Origin: Streptomyces mashuensis
Lineage (GTDB): Bacteria > Actinomycetota > Actinomycetes > Streptomycetales > Streptomycetaceae
Length of the DNA stretch: 64,000 bases
Assembly (NCBI RefSeq): GCF_014654785.1
Contig: NZ_BNBD01000002.1
Coordinates: 186,001 to 250,000 of the forward strand
Direction: 5' to 3'
Part shown: positions 57,554 to 64,000 of the stretch, one piece after another
Layout: each line of letters opens with the position of its first letter
Numbering within the stretch: position 1 is the stretch's first letter
Notes under the pieces: model-generated
What the model saw: the letters and a program-made list of their open reading frames with translations, nothing else
Databases searched by the model: none
What the model was told of the DNA's origin: nothing
Program-made: the position numbers and the translations under genes

Positions 57554-57643
57554 TCACCTGCCTGCGGATACTCGGCGAGCGTGTCGAGCGGAACAGGCAG
57601 AGGCCGGGGCCGGAGAACTCCCTGGGCGCCTCGGCGTACCGCA

Positions 57644-58138
57644 TCATGCGGCTCGCCGGTCCAGCGCCGTGATGTCGTGGCCGCAGAAGTCGACCAGTTC
57701 CTCTTGCAGGTTCGTGATCTTCTTCGTCACGGTGGCGAGTGCGGTCTCGGCGTGGGCGAAGTACGGCCAGGCACGCACGACCTCGCCCTTGACCCACCGC
57801 CGGCACATCTCGCTGTGGCTGTCCGTGGCCTCGGGATCGAGGTCGAACGCCTCGTTGCAGTAGGCCAGCCAGGACAGGCGGAAGACGAACAACGCGGAGA
57901 CGGCGGCCAGCGCCTCCTCCGCCGTTGCCCTCAGCGGCCGTTGCGGCGCGAGCCCGCCGATCAGATCCATCAAGGACGCGTGGACGGCTTCGCTGTCGAA
58001 CACGCCCTCACCAACCGCAGAAGCCGGGTCGTCCCTCGTCGTGGTCACCGCGGGCGCTCGAGTCGCCAGGACGTACTGCGTGCGCCATGCCAGCCCGCGC
58101 TCCGCCCGGGTGCTCCTCGATCTCAGCCATCCCAGCAT
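57644..58138 (-). CDS. Hypothetical protein
   Basis: A 164-residue, mostly helical protein (AVHASLMDLIGGLAPQ, EEALAAVSALFVFRLSWLAYCNEAF, then a long C-terminal helix WPYFAHAETALATVTKKITNL). ATG 58138 follows GGAGGG. No signal or membrane segment is certain, although one helix is rather hydrophobic. No family is recognised. Confidence 0.6.
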   Translation of the reverse strand: MLGWLRSRSTRAERGLAWRTQYVLATRAPAVTTTRDDPASAVGEGVFDSEAVHASLMDLIGGLAPQRPLRATAEEALAAVSALFVFRLSWLAYCNEAFDLDPEATDSHSEMCRRWVKGEVVRAWPYFAHAETALATVTKKITNLQEELVDFCGHDITALDRRAA

Positions 58139-58222
58139 CGGTGCCCCTCCCTCCACGACGCCCAGCGGCATCCCCCCTTGTCTACCGGACCATCCGCCCC
58201 GCGACAACGATCAAGCCGGAGG

Positions 58223-58546
58223 TCAGCGATCCCGGTCCTCTGCCGCAGAGGGCCGCCGGTGGCGGCCCCGCCCCTTGCCCATCGCGGGCCGGTCCCACTC
58301 GGCCGGGCGCTCCTCGACAGGCTGCCGCGGGTACAAGACGGCCTTCGCGGCCGCCAGGTCCGGCACGACGCCTACCGTCACCCACTCGCTGCCGCTCCAC
58401 TCCTGGATCACCCTCGGCGCGGTCGGCTCGATGTGCGCACCACGGTGCGGGCCTGACGTCAGCGGCACCGCCCGCAGCTTCCCCCTCGACCGGGCCCGGC
58501 GCTCCTCGCGTCGCCGCGCCCAGTCCTCCAATGGCTCTTCGTCCAT
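58223..58546 (-). CDS. DUF6087-like small protein
   Basis: A 107-residue hydrophilic protein starting MDEEPLEDWARRREERRARS. The following blocks (AVPLTSGPHRGAHI, PRVIQEWSGSEWVTVGV, AVLYP and a Gly/Arg-rich end GKGRGRHRRPS) match my recollection of the Streptomyces-restricted DUF6087 family, many copies of which occur per genome near mobile elements. The start at 58546 follows the family; no clear ribosome site precedes it. Confidence 0.6.
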   Translation of the reverse strand: MDEEPLEDWARRREERRARSRGKLRAVPLTSGPHRGAHIEPTAPRVIQEWSGSEWVTVGVVPDLAAAKAVLYPRQPVEERPAEWDRPAMGKGRGRHRRPSAAEDRDR

Positions 58547-58764
58547 CGCAGCATCGTGGCGCAACCGCGGCTCGCACGGCCACTCCTGGCGGCATTCGGA
58601 AGCCATGACGCATTGGTCACGACGCGCGGTGCAGGGAACTGATCGCAGACCGCATCATCTCGACCGTGGCTTGCCATGTGTGCTCGTTCTAACACCGAGC
58701 GACACAAGCCCGGCCCGGCGTTCACTGTCCGTCCTTCCGTCTCTCCACTCCGGAAGGAAGCCCA

Positions 58765-59094
58765 ATGACCGTACCCGCGCTCTCTCGCCGTGCCGTCGGC
58801 CTCGTCGTCGGCGCCGTCCTCATCATCGTTGGCGTCGTGATCGCATCCGTCGCAGTCTTCGGCAGCAGCACCGCGCCCGACCCTGCGCCGTCCCGCCCGC
58901 CGACCTCGTGGCCTCCCACCGACGAGCCGACGCGAGGCCTGGCCCCGGAGCGGAGTTGCTTGATGTACGACCTCGAGTGCCAGACCGGGGAGGGAGACGA
59001 GAGTTCCGGTGGGGCGACCTCGCAGCCGTCCACTCCTCCCGACGACACGGGCGCAACCGCCGGGGCCAGTGGGCTCTTCGTCGTAACCTGCTGA
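58765..59094 (+). CDS. Membrane-anchored hypothetical protein
   Basis: A 109-residue protein with one N-terminal membrane helix (VGLVVGAVLIIVGVVIASVAVF, residues ~11-32), then a Pro/Ser/Thr-rich external part with three Cys. GGAAGGAAG precedes ATG 58765. Probably exported or anchored; function is unknown. Confidence 0.55.
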   Translation: MTVPALSRRAVGLVVGAVLIIVGVVIASVAVFGSSTAPDPAPSRPPTSWPPTDEPTRGLAPERSCLMYDLECQTGEGDESSGGATSQPSTPPDDTGATAGASGLFVVTC

Positions 59095-59177
59095 CGATTC
59101 TCGAGCTTTGGCCGTTTCACCACCGCCCGCCTGCCGCGGCTGACAGACTGCGGCAGGACTGGGAGGGATGGAAGGGC

Positions 59178-60020
59178 ATGACCGTCATCAAGGTCGTCAC
59201 GTTCAACACCCTGTTCGGTGGGCACGACGACTTCGGGCTCGGTGCCGGCAATCGCTGGGACGGACAGATCGCATTTCTCAAGGGTCTGCAGCCCGACATT
59301 CTGGCCTTACAGGAGTGCAATTTCTGGGACCTGCTCGGCAACAGGCGTATGTACCAGACCCTCAATGCGCTCGAAATGGGGTCCGCGTTCCTCGCCTACG
59401 CCAATGAGACGACCAGCGGGCATCGCTTCCATAGCGTGATCATGCTCAGCAGCCGCATCAGGGTCGCTGCGCAGGGGGCCGACCGGGATCGCTTCCACCA
59501 TGTGATGGGCTGGGCGAACCTGCTCCTGCCGGGTGTCGACGGTCAGGTAGAGCTGCGTAACCTCCATCTCGACCCCTTCGACCCGCGAAACCGGGCACGC
59601 GAGGTCGCCCCGCTGGAAGTGCTGGCCGCTCCCGGACGCCGGGCTCTGGTCGTCGGCGACATCAACTCCATCGGGGCCGGGTACGCCGAACCGGACTGGA
59701 CCTGTCTTCCACCTCACCTGCTCAACGGACATTTGCGGTCTCCCGGCCAACAGGAGGTATCCGACCGCGAGGCGGTGGAGTTGCTCGCCCGCGCCGGTTT
59801 CGCCGACGCCAGTGCCCCCTTCGGTCAGGACACGGCAGCGACGGCCGCATTCGGTAATGGCGACGTACCGCGACGCCAGGACCTCATCTTGGAGAGCCCT
59901 GACATGGCTGTTGCGCAGGTCAGCTACCAGGTGCACATGGAGCCGGTGGACAAGGAGCTGTCGGACCATGCTGCCGTGAGCGCCGACTACGACCTGAGCC
60001 GCCTCACGCAGGCCGTCTGA
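59178..60020 (+). CDS. Endonuclease/exonuclease/phosphatase-fold enzyme
   Basis: A 280-residue metal-dependent phosphoesterase of the DNase I/EEP superfamily. Key positions are in TFNTLFGG (Asn), LALQECNFWD (Glu), LRNLHLDPFDP (His), VVGDINSIG (Asp and Asn) and ELSDHAAVSADY (the final Asp-His). ATG 59178 has GGAAGGG upstream. It has no signal peptide, so it acts inside the cell; whether it cuts nucleic acid, lipids or small phosphates is not readable. Confidence 0.82.
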   Translation: MTVIKVVTFNTLFGGHDDFGLGAGNRWDGQIAFLKGLQPDILALQECNFWDLLGNRRMYQTLNALEMGSAFLAYANETTSGHRFHSVIMLSSRIRVAAQGADRDRFHHVMGWANLLLPGVDGQVELRNLHLDPFDPRNRAREVAPLEVLAAPGRRALVVGDINSIGAGYAEPDWTCLPPHLLNGHLRSPGQQEVSDREAVELLARAGFADASAPFGQDTAATAAFGNGDVPRRQDLILESPDMAVAQVSYQVHMEPVDKELSDHAAVSADYDLSRLTQAV

Positions 60021-60026
60021 CGGGGG

Positions 60027-60551
60027 TCACGCGCTGCTGCGCCCCAGGTAGTGGTAGTTGAAGGCGTGGGTTGCCCATGCCGCTGCAGCGCCCATCAGCG
60101 TGCCGCCGGGCCATTGGTCCGCTGAACTGAGCTCGAACCCGTCCGAGGAGTGCGTCAACGGCGGGCGGTACTCGGTCAGCCAGCGGAACAGCACGGACAG
60201 CTGCGAGTCGTCCCTGAGGTCGTGGTGGCGTTTGACGAGCCCGTCCCGGATGACGTCCTCGAGGGACGGCTCGTCCTCGGCGTCCCTTCGCCGAGCGAGC
60301 GCTTCGGTGATCTCCTCCACCGGCACGTGCTCCGGCTCGTCGCTGAGCTGCTGCGAGTAGAGGAGCAGGGCGATGGTGGGCAGGGCCTGGCTGAACGGGC
60401 CACTGCTGTACGCCTTGGGCCAGACGGGCTCCAGAAGCGTTGCCGAGCGGCGTAGGGCCTCGCTCCACCGAGAGTTCCGCCAGTCGTCGTTCTCCGCGAC
60501 GCTGAACGCCATCCGCCCCGCTGCCCACCACAGATCCCGCATGTCAGCCAT
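60027..60551 (-). CDS. Hypothetical protein
   Basis: A 174-residue soluble protein with Trp-rich start (MADMRDLWWAAGRMAFSVAE) and a charged middle helix (EEITEALARRRDAEDEPSLEDVI). Ends six nt from the convergent EEP gene. No family is recognised. Confidence 0.55.
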   Translation of the reverse strand: MADMRDLWWAAGRMAFSVAENDDWRNSRWSEALRRSATLLEPVWPKAYSSGPFSQALPTIALLLYSQQLSDEPEHVPVEEITEALARRRDAEDEPSLEDVIRDGLVKRHHDLRDDSQLSVLFRWLTEYRPPLTHSSDGFELSSADQWPGGTLMGAAAAWATHAFNYHYLGRSSA

Positions 60552-60698
60552 ACCGCCAACCTACGGGCCCATGGCCATCGTGTCAGCGGCTTCCCTCAGT
60601 TTCGACGAGCGGGACTCTGGGGCCGTCGCCGCCGTTTGCCCCCCGAGCCGCGATGCTGTGTGGGCCCGCTGTCAGTACCCGCTGCGACCATCGCTTTC

Positions 60699-61058
60699 AT
60701 GACCACGACCACCAGGGGCGTGCAGCCGCGCGACGGCCAGAACCTCGTCGTGCCGGTGTGGAACGCTCTCACCGAACGGGCCGACGAGATTCGCCGTGCC
60801 CTGCCACCACGCCCCGCCGACGTCCGCGGCCGGTGGAGGTGGCTGCGCTCCCTTGACGAAGACCAGGCACGCCGCGCCGCGCTCCTCGACCGCCTCGACG
60901 CTCTGTGCGCCCACGTGGCCGGGCGGCCGGCACTCGGCTATGACTCCGGCGACCTGCTGCCCGCGGCGGCGCTCGAGGAAGCCGACGGCTTCACTAGCGA
61001 TACCTTCGCGCTCCTCATCGCCCAGTACCGGGCACAGCAGGCTGTTGACGCTGGTTGA
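60699..61058 (+). CDS. Hypothetical protein
   Basis: A 119-residue helical protein (LVVPVWNALTERADEIRRAL, DQARRAALLDRLDALCAHVAG). ATG 60699 has only a weak ribosome site, yet the frame has strong third-position GC bias. Function is unknown. Confidence 0.5.
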   Translation: MTTTTRGVQPRDGQNLVVPVWNALTERADEIRRALPPRPADVRGRWRWLRSLDEDQARRAALLDRLDALCAHVAGRPALGYDSGDLLPAAALEEADGFTSDTFALLIAQYRAQQAVDAG

Positions 61059-61125
61059 GATGCTGCGGGGCATGTGGTGGCGGCGCGACTGTGCTCACGG
61101 GCGGCGGGCTGGGCAAGATGCCCTC

Positions 61126-61758
61126 ATGAACGACTTCGCCTCCGCCGACACCGTCTCCTCTGCCCTGACATGGCCGAAGTGGGAAGCGTTACAACGCGGC
61201 CATATCGCAGCACAGCAGCGCGAATTGAGTGACCCCGATGACTTCGTGACGGATGCCGAACTCGACGAGCTGTACGCGCAGCCTTGCCCGCTCTGCGCCC
61301 GGACAGGCCGGTGGAAGAGGAGCGGCCGCACCGTGAGGTTCACGGCGTGCGGGCACGCCTTCCCCGTACCGAGTAAGCCAGCACCTGTACCGGTCGCGCC
61401 GGCGCGTCGACCGGGTGACTGCCTGGGGTCGTACGACCGCAGGTCAGGCACCTTCGCGTTCTCCGACGGCACACTGCTCGTGACCTTGAAGTTCCTGTGG
61501 ATACAGACCATCGAGCAGGGCGAGGAGCACTGGCAGATCACGACGACCGTGGCCAAGGGCGCGTACGTCCCCGTCGGCACGATGAGCGTCGAGAGGGCCG
61601 AGGTGGAAGGCGTCGTGCCCTTCGCCTTGGCCAAAGCAGTCGTCGCCGTCGCCGACGAGGAGTCGGACCGCCCTGTCATCACCATCAAGTGGCGGGCCAG
61701 CTACCGGCATGAGGTCATAGCGGTGTCCGAGCGGCGTACGCCTTGGGCGCCCTCCTGA
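61126..61758 (+). CDS. Hypothetical protein with a small zinc-like motif
   Basis: A 210-residue protein. CPLC near residue 53 and CGH near residue 75 could form a zinc site. The later half is beta-rich (GTFAFSDGTLLVTLKFLWIQ, ITTTVAKGAYVPVG). No signal or membrane segment. No family is recognised. The start ATG 61126 is weakly supported. Confidence 0.55.
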   Translation: MNDFASADTVSSALTWPKWEALQRGHIAAQQRELSDPDDFVTDAELDELYAQPCPLCARTGRWKRSGRTVRFTACGHAFPVPSKPAPVPVAPARRPGDCLGSYDRRSGTFAFSDGTLLVTLKFLWIQTIEQGEEHWQITTTVAKGAYVPVGTMSVERAEVEGVVPFALAKAVVAVADEESDRPVITIKWRASYRHEVIAVSERRTPWAPS

Positions 61759-61871
61759 CGCCCTCACGCAGGTCGCCGCGACGGTAGGCCCTGCTGGCCG
61801 GGATGCTGCCCCGCTGCACTACCTGCCCGGCACGTTTCTGTGGCCGTGCCCGGTGATGAACGGAGCACCAC

Positions 61872-62357
61872 ATGCAGCCCGCCGTCCTTCAGGCCATCGA
61901 TGCCTGGGAGCAGCACTGGCACCAGACGCAGGCCGCGGCCGTCGCCGCGCTGAAGGCCGCCTTCCCCCGGCTCGGCGACCGTCCGCGGTACGTCGGCTGC
62001 AACGACATCCGCCTGGAGTACGAGGAGGCCGGGCTCGGCGGCGGGAGGGTCTGCCTCGACGACGAGGGGCGCGCCAACGTCGAGTTCGACCGGGTCCCCA
62101 ACGAGGTGATCGCGCGCGCCGTTGATGGGATCCGGCTCCCGTACCTCGACTACGCCGACGGGCCGCTGTGCGAGGCGCCGCCCGGCACGTACGTCTATGA
62201 GTGCGAGGGGTCGGCCGCGCAGTTCGAGTTCACCCTCGGCAAGATCGGTCACGGCCAGGTCGTCATCTCCTTCGCCACCATCCCGGACGCCGTGGCGATC
62301 CTCGACGCCCTGGAGCGCGCCCTCGATGAGCACGACGCCGACGCGACGCGACACTGA
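61872..62357 (+). CDS. Hypothetical protein
   Basis: A 161-residue soluble protein: helical start (VLQAIDAWEQHWHQTQAAAVAAL), a strand-rich middle (NDIRLEYEEAGLGGGRVCLD) and a C-terminal helix (AVAILDALERALDEHDA). GGAG precedes ATG 61872. Function is unknown. Confidence 0.6.
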   Translation: MQPAVLQAIDAWEQHWHQTQAAAVAALKAAFPRLGDRPRYVGCNDIRLEYEEAGLGGGRVCLDDEGRANVEFDRVPNEVIARAVDGIRLPYLDYADGPLCEAPPGTYVYECEGSAAQFEFTLGKIGHGQVVISFATIPDAVAILDALERALDEHDADATRH

Positions 62358-62384
62358 CCAGGCCGTTTCGTACGGTCCGCCCCC

Positions 62385-62798
62385 ATGAGCCTTCACCGCT
62401 TCCGATGGGCGCCCGACGTCTCCGTGCTCTCCCAGATCCCGACGAACAGCGACGGCATCAAGGTCCGCACCTGGAGCATGAGCAGCTTCCCGGTCAGGTT
62501 GTACGTCTCCGTCATCCGGCAGACCCGAGAGGCTTACTACGGGCCCGCCGGTAAACGGCCGCCGGGCCTGTGGAAGCGCGTCCTGCACGCCCTCGTGCTG
62601 AGCAACGGGTTGAGCTACCTGCATTACTGCCCGGACCTGCCACCCCTCGTGCTCGGAATCGAGCTGTCGGTGCCGCGGTTCACCCTCCTGCTGGGGTGCG
62701 AGACGCGCCGGCACAACCAGGCGCTCGCCGAGCACTTCGCACAGCGCTGCCCGGCGTGTGTCGCCGCCGGGTGGGGCCCGCCGGAGAACGCGACGTAA
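62385..62798 (+). CDS. Hypothetical protein with C-terminal CxxC
   Basis: A 137-residue protein ending HFAQRCPACVAAGWGPPENAT, a Cys pair seen at the C-terminus of many phage and plasmid proteins. A second possible ligand pair is CETRRH just before it. The first half is strand-rich. Function is unknown. Confidence 0.55.
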   Translation: MSLHRFRWAPDVSVLSQIPTNSDGIKVRTWSMSSFPVRLYVSVIRQTREAYYGPAGKRPPGLWKRVLHALVLSNGLSYLHYCPDLPPLVLGIELSVPRFTLLLGCETRRHNQALAEHFAQRCPACVAAGWGPPENAT

Positions 62799-62893
62799 GG
62801 TGCGGCCACCGTCCACTCTCCCGTCGCTCGCCCCGCTGCTTCATCCAGGACCGCGCCCGCGGTCCGGCGGCCGGGCAGGACGGAGGCCCGATC

Positions 62894-63247
62894 GTGGCCC
62901 GACGACGCACCGGCCCCACGGACACAGTCCGCGACCTCGTCTTCCAACGCGACGGCGGGTGCTGCGTCCGCTGCGGCTCCCTGCACCGGCTGACGATCCA
63001 CCACCGGGTCAACAGAGGCATGGGTGGCGCGCGCGAGGTGTGGATCAACCAGGCGCACAACCTGCTGCTGGCTTGCGAGGTGTGCAACGGCTGGTTTGAG
63101 GACAACCCGAAGCCCTCGTACGAGGCCGGGTGGAAAGTCAGGCGCCCGCAGCTCCCCGACAAGGTAGAGGTCCGCTACGCGGACGGGCGGGTGTACCGGC
63201 TCACCCCGGACGGCGTGCGCACCGCGGTCGTGGGAGCGGCCCGATGA
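62894..63247 (+). CDS. HNH endonuclease
   Basis: A 117-residue nuclease of the HNH type as in phage and homing enzymes. CCVRC forms the first zinc pair, LTIHHRVNRGMGG the core with the catalytic His, HNLLLACEVCNGW the Asn and second Cys pair. GTG 62894 has GGAGG about 7 nt upstream. Its stop overlaps the next start (ATGA). Such enzymes serve phage packaging or defence; no terminase is in the window. Confidence 0.85.
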   Translation: MARRRTGPTDTVRDLVFQRDGGCCVRCGSLHRLTIHHRVNRGMGGAREVWINQAHNLLLACEVCNGWFEDNPKPSYEAGWKVRRPQLPDKVEVRYADGRVYRLTPDGVRTAVVGAAR

Positions 63248-63540
63248 AGCGCGGGGCCGCAGGGTTCATCGACTTCGGCCGGTGGACGGCCGGCACCTGG
63301 ACCACGAAGACGCCCGGCATCTGGTTCGCGGTCGGCTACACCTACCACCGCGACGAGCGGCCGTACGGCGCCTGCGGGCCCGCCCTCACGGTCGGTCGCC
63401 GCACCTGGGCCGTGTTCCCCCTCTACTCCCGTGCCGAGTACAAGGCGCGGAGGGGTGACCCCTGGGCGAAGGAGAGCGAGGAGTTCCAGCCGCTGCCGCG
63501 ATCTCGTCGCGGTCTGCGGCGGCTGATGTGGTGGCTGTGA
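63244..63540 (+). CDS. Small hypothetical protein coupled to the HNH gene
   Basis: A 98-residue protein (MKRGAAGFIDFGRWTAGTWT start) with aromatic, strand-rich sequence and a basic C-terminus ending RRGLRRLMWWL. ATGA overlap with the HNH nuclease stop suggests a functional pair. No family is recognised. Confidence 0.55.
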   Translation: MKRGAAGFIDFGRWTAGTWTTKTPGIWFAVGYTYHRDERPYGACGPALTVGRRTWAVFPLYSRAEYKARRGDPWAKESEEFQPLPRSRRGLRRLMWWL

Positions 63541-63728
63541 GGCGACTGGTCGGGCTCGGCGTTCTGCGGCGCAGCGCCGTCCCGCGCATGGCAGTCGGCC
63601 GGATCGCCCTCACTGACGCTCCGCATTCCCGTGATCCAGGTACGCACGTCGACGTCGGGGGGCCGGTGATCCTTTTCGGCCGGTTGGGGTTTGCCCTGCT
63701 CAGGAGGGGTGCGCGGGTCACGCCATGA
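63537..63728 (+). CDS. Doubtful small ORF
   Basis: A 63-codon frame from GTG 63537, overlapping the previous stop (GTGA). The product is basic and hydrophobic without a motif. Coupling is the only support. Confidence 0.3.
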   Translation: MRRLVGLGVLRRSAVPRMAVGRIALTDAPHSRDPGTHVDVGGPVILFGRLGFALLRRGARVTP

Positions 63729-63739
63729 CAATCCTACGC

Positions 63740-63756
63740 CCTCCGCTGTACTATTT
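63740..63756 (+). promoter_or_regulatory. Variant of the array promoter box
   Basis: CTCCGCTGTACTATTT-like box (63740-63756) matches the CTGTASTATTT core of the array promoters, 75 nt before the last gene. No AGAGCAA stem-loop follows, so box and leader can be separated. Confidence 0.55.
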
Positions 63757-63831
63757 GTGGGTTCGTTCGGCATGGGGTTGCCCCAGCCTTCGCCGGCACC
63801 AGCCCGGTGCCCTACCCGACGGAGGCCAGTC

Positions 63832-64000
63832 ATGCCCGCTGCGCACCACAAGCTCACGGTTCCCGACCACAAGACGCTGCGCGCCGAGGCCACGAGCCAG
63901 GTCAAGGAGGAGCTGGGCAAGATCGCCCGCCCCGACGACCGGTTCAAGAGGGCCTGCGAGATCGTGCAGCAGGCCGACCTCGAGATTGCCGCCCACACTG
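63832..64000 (+). CDS. Hypothetical protein, cut by the window end
   Basis: ATG 63832 has GGAGG 6 nt upstream. The 56 residues visible are helical and charged (MPAAHHKLTVPDHKTLRAEA start, with RFKRACEIVQQADLEIAAHT at the cut). No family is recognisable from this part. Confidence 0.6.
   Translation, partial: MPAAHHKLTVPDHKTLRAEATSQVKEELGKIARPDDRFKRACEIVQQADLEIAAHT

Noticed and set aside
1..64000. tRNA genes as integration sites
   Set aside because: I scanned for T-loop GGTTCRANYCC-like sequence with flanking stems and saw none that folds. A covariance search would be needed to exclude weak cases.

Overview
The window is high-GC actinobacterial DNA, almost certainly Streptomyces. The signs are codon bias with G or C in third positions, GTG/TTG starts behind GGAGG-type ribosome sites, DmdR/IdeR-type iron boxes, an AfsR/SARP regulator, an F420-linked reductase, a modular type I PKS and Streptomyces-restricted families such as a DUF6087-like protein.

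Layout. (1) 1-19.6 kb looks like ordinary chromosome: a SARP/NB-ARC regulator running off the left edge, a site-2-protease-like membrane peptidase, an F420:NADP oxidoreductase, an EntS-type MFS exporter, methionine aminopeptidase, and an iron block of heme oxygenase followed by efeO-efeB-efeU with iron boxes in front. A lipoprotein, a prim-pol-domain protein, a DDAH-type hydrolase, an Rsm22-like methyltransferase, a Bcr/CflA exporter and a PhoD phosphatase follow. (2) 19.8-30.9 kb is a compact unassigned biosynthetic cluster: type II thioesterase, CMD-fold protein, CaiB/BaiF CoA-transferase, stand-alone ACP, one-module PKS (KS-AT-KR-ACP), acyl-CoA ligase and a Baeyer-Villiger monooxygenase. 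The PKS ketoreductase has Ala where the catalytic Tyr should be, so a beta-keto product is predicted, and a beta-keto product suits a BVMO. (3) 31-37.1 kb is an accessory patch with lower GC in places: tiny ORFs, about 0.9 kb of non-coding DNA with an inverted repeat, then an HATPase-like protein, an HTH regulator, an ImmA/IrrE-like peptidase, a MAB_1171c-type membrane protein and an alpha/beta hydrolase. An 18-bp perfect terminator hairpin ends this patch.

(4) 37.2-56.9 kb is plasmid- or integrative-element-like: PAPS-reductase-type protein, two cytosine-5 methyltransferases (one split by a frameshift) and many orphan small proteins. These form two divergent gene arrays, minus strand 48.1 to 37.2 kb and plus strand 48.2 to 56.9 kb. 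An IS110-family element sits in the minus array. The most striking feature is a repeated 5' leader found 13 times. It is a stem-loop with an invariant AGAGCAA (once AGAACAA) loop, stems that change sequence but keep pairing, and a tail GACCCGAA(CCGAA)AGG running into the ribosome site. Six copies lie directly behind a shared promoter-like box, GACGYGTGCTGTASTATTT. Most intergenic gaps also carry a perfect GC-rich hairpin right after the preceding stop. Together they form a reusable expression cassette, and this is my main candidate for an undescribed system.

(5) 57-64 kb is a further accessory stretch: NUDIX hydrolase, DUF6087-like protein, endonuclease/exonuclease/phosphatase-fold enzyme, HNH endonuclease and orphan proteins. 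Its last gene runs off the right edge behind a variant of the same promoter box. No tRNA, rRNA, CRISPR array, integrase or replication gene was recognised, so the borders of the mobile part lie outside the window or have decayed.
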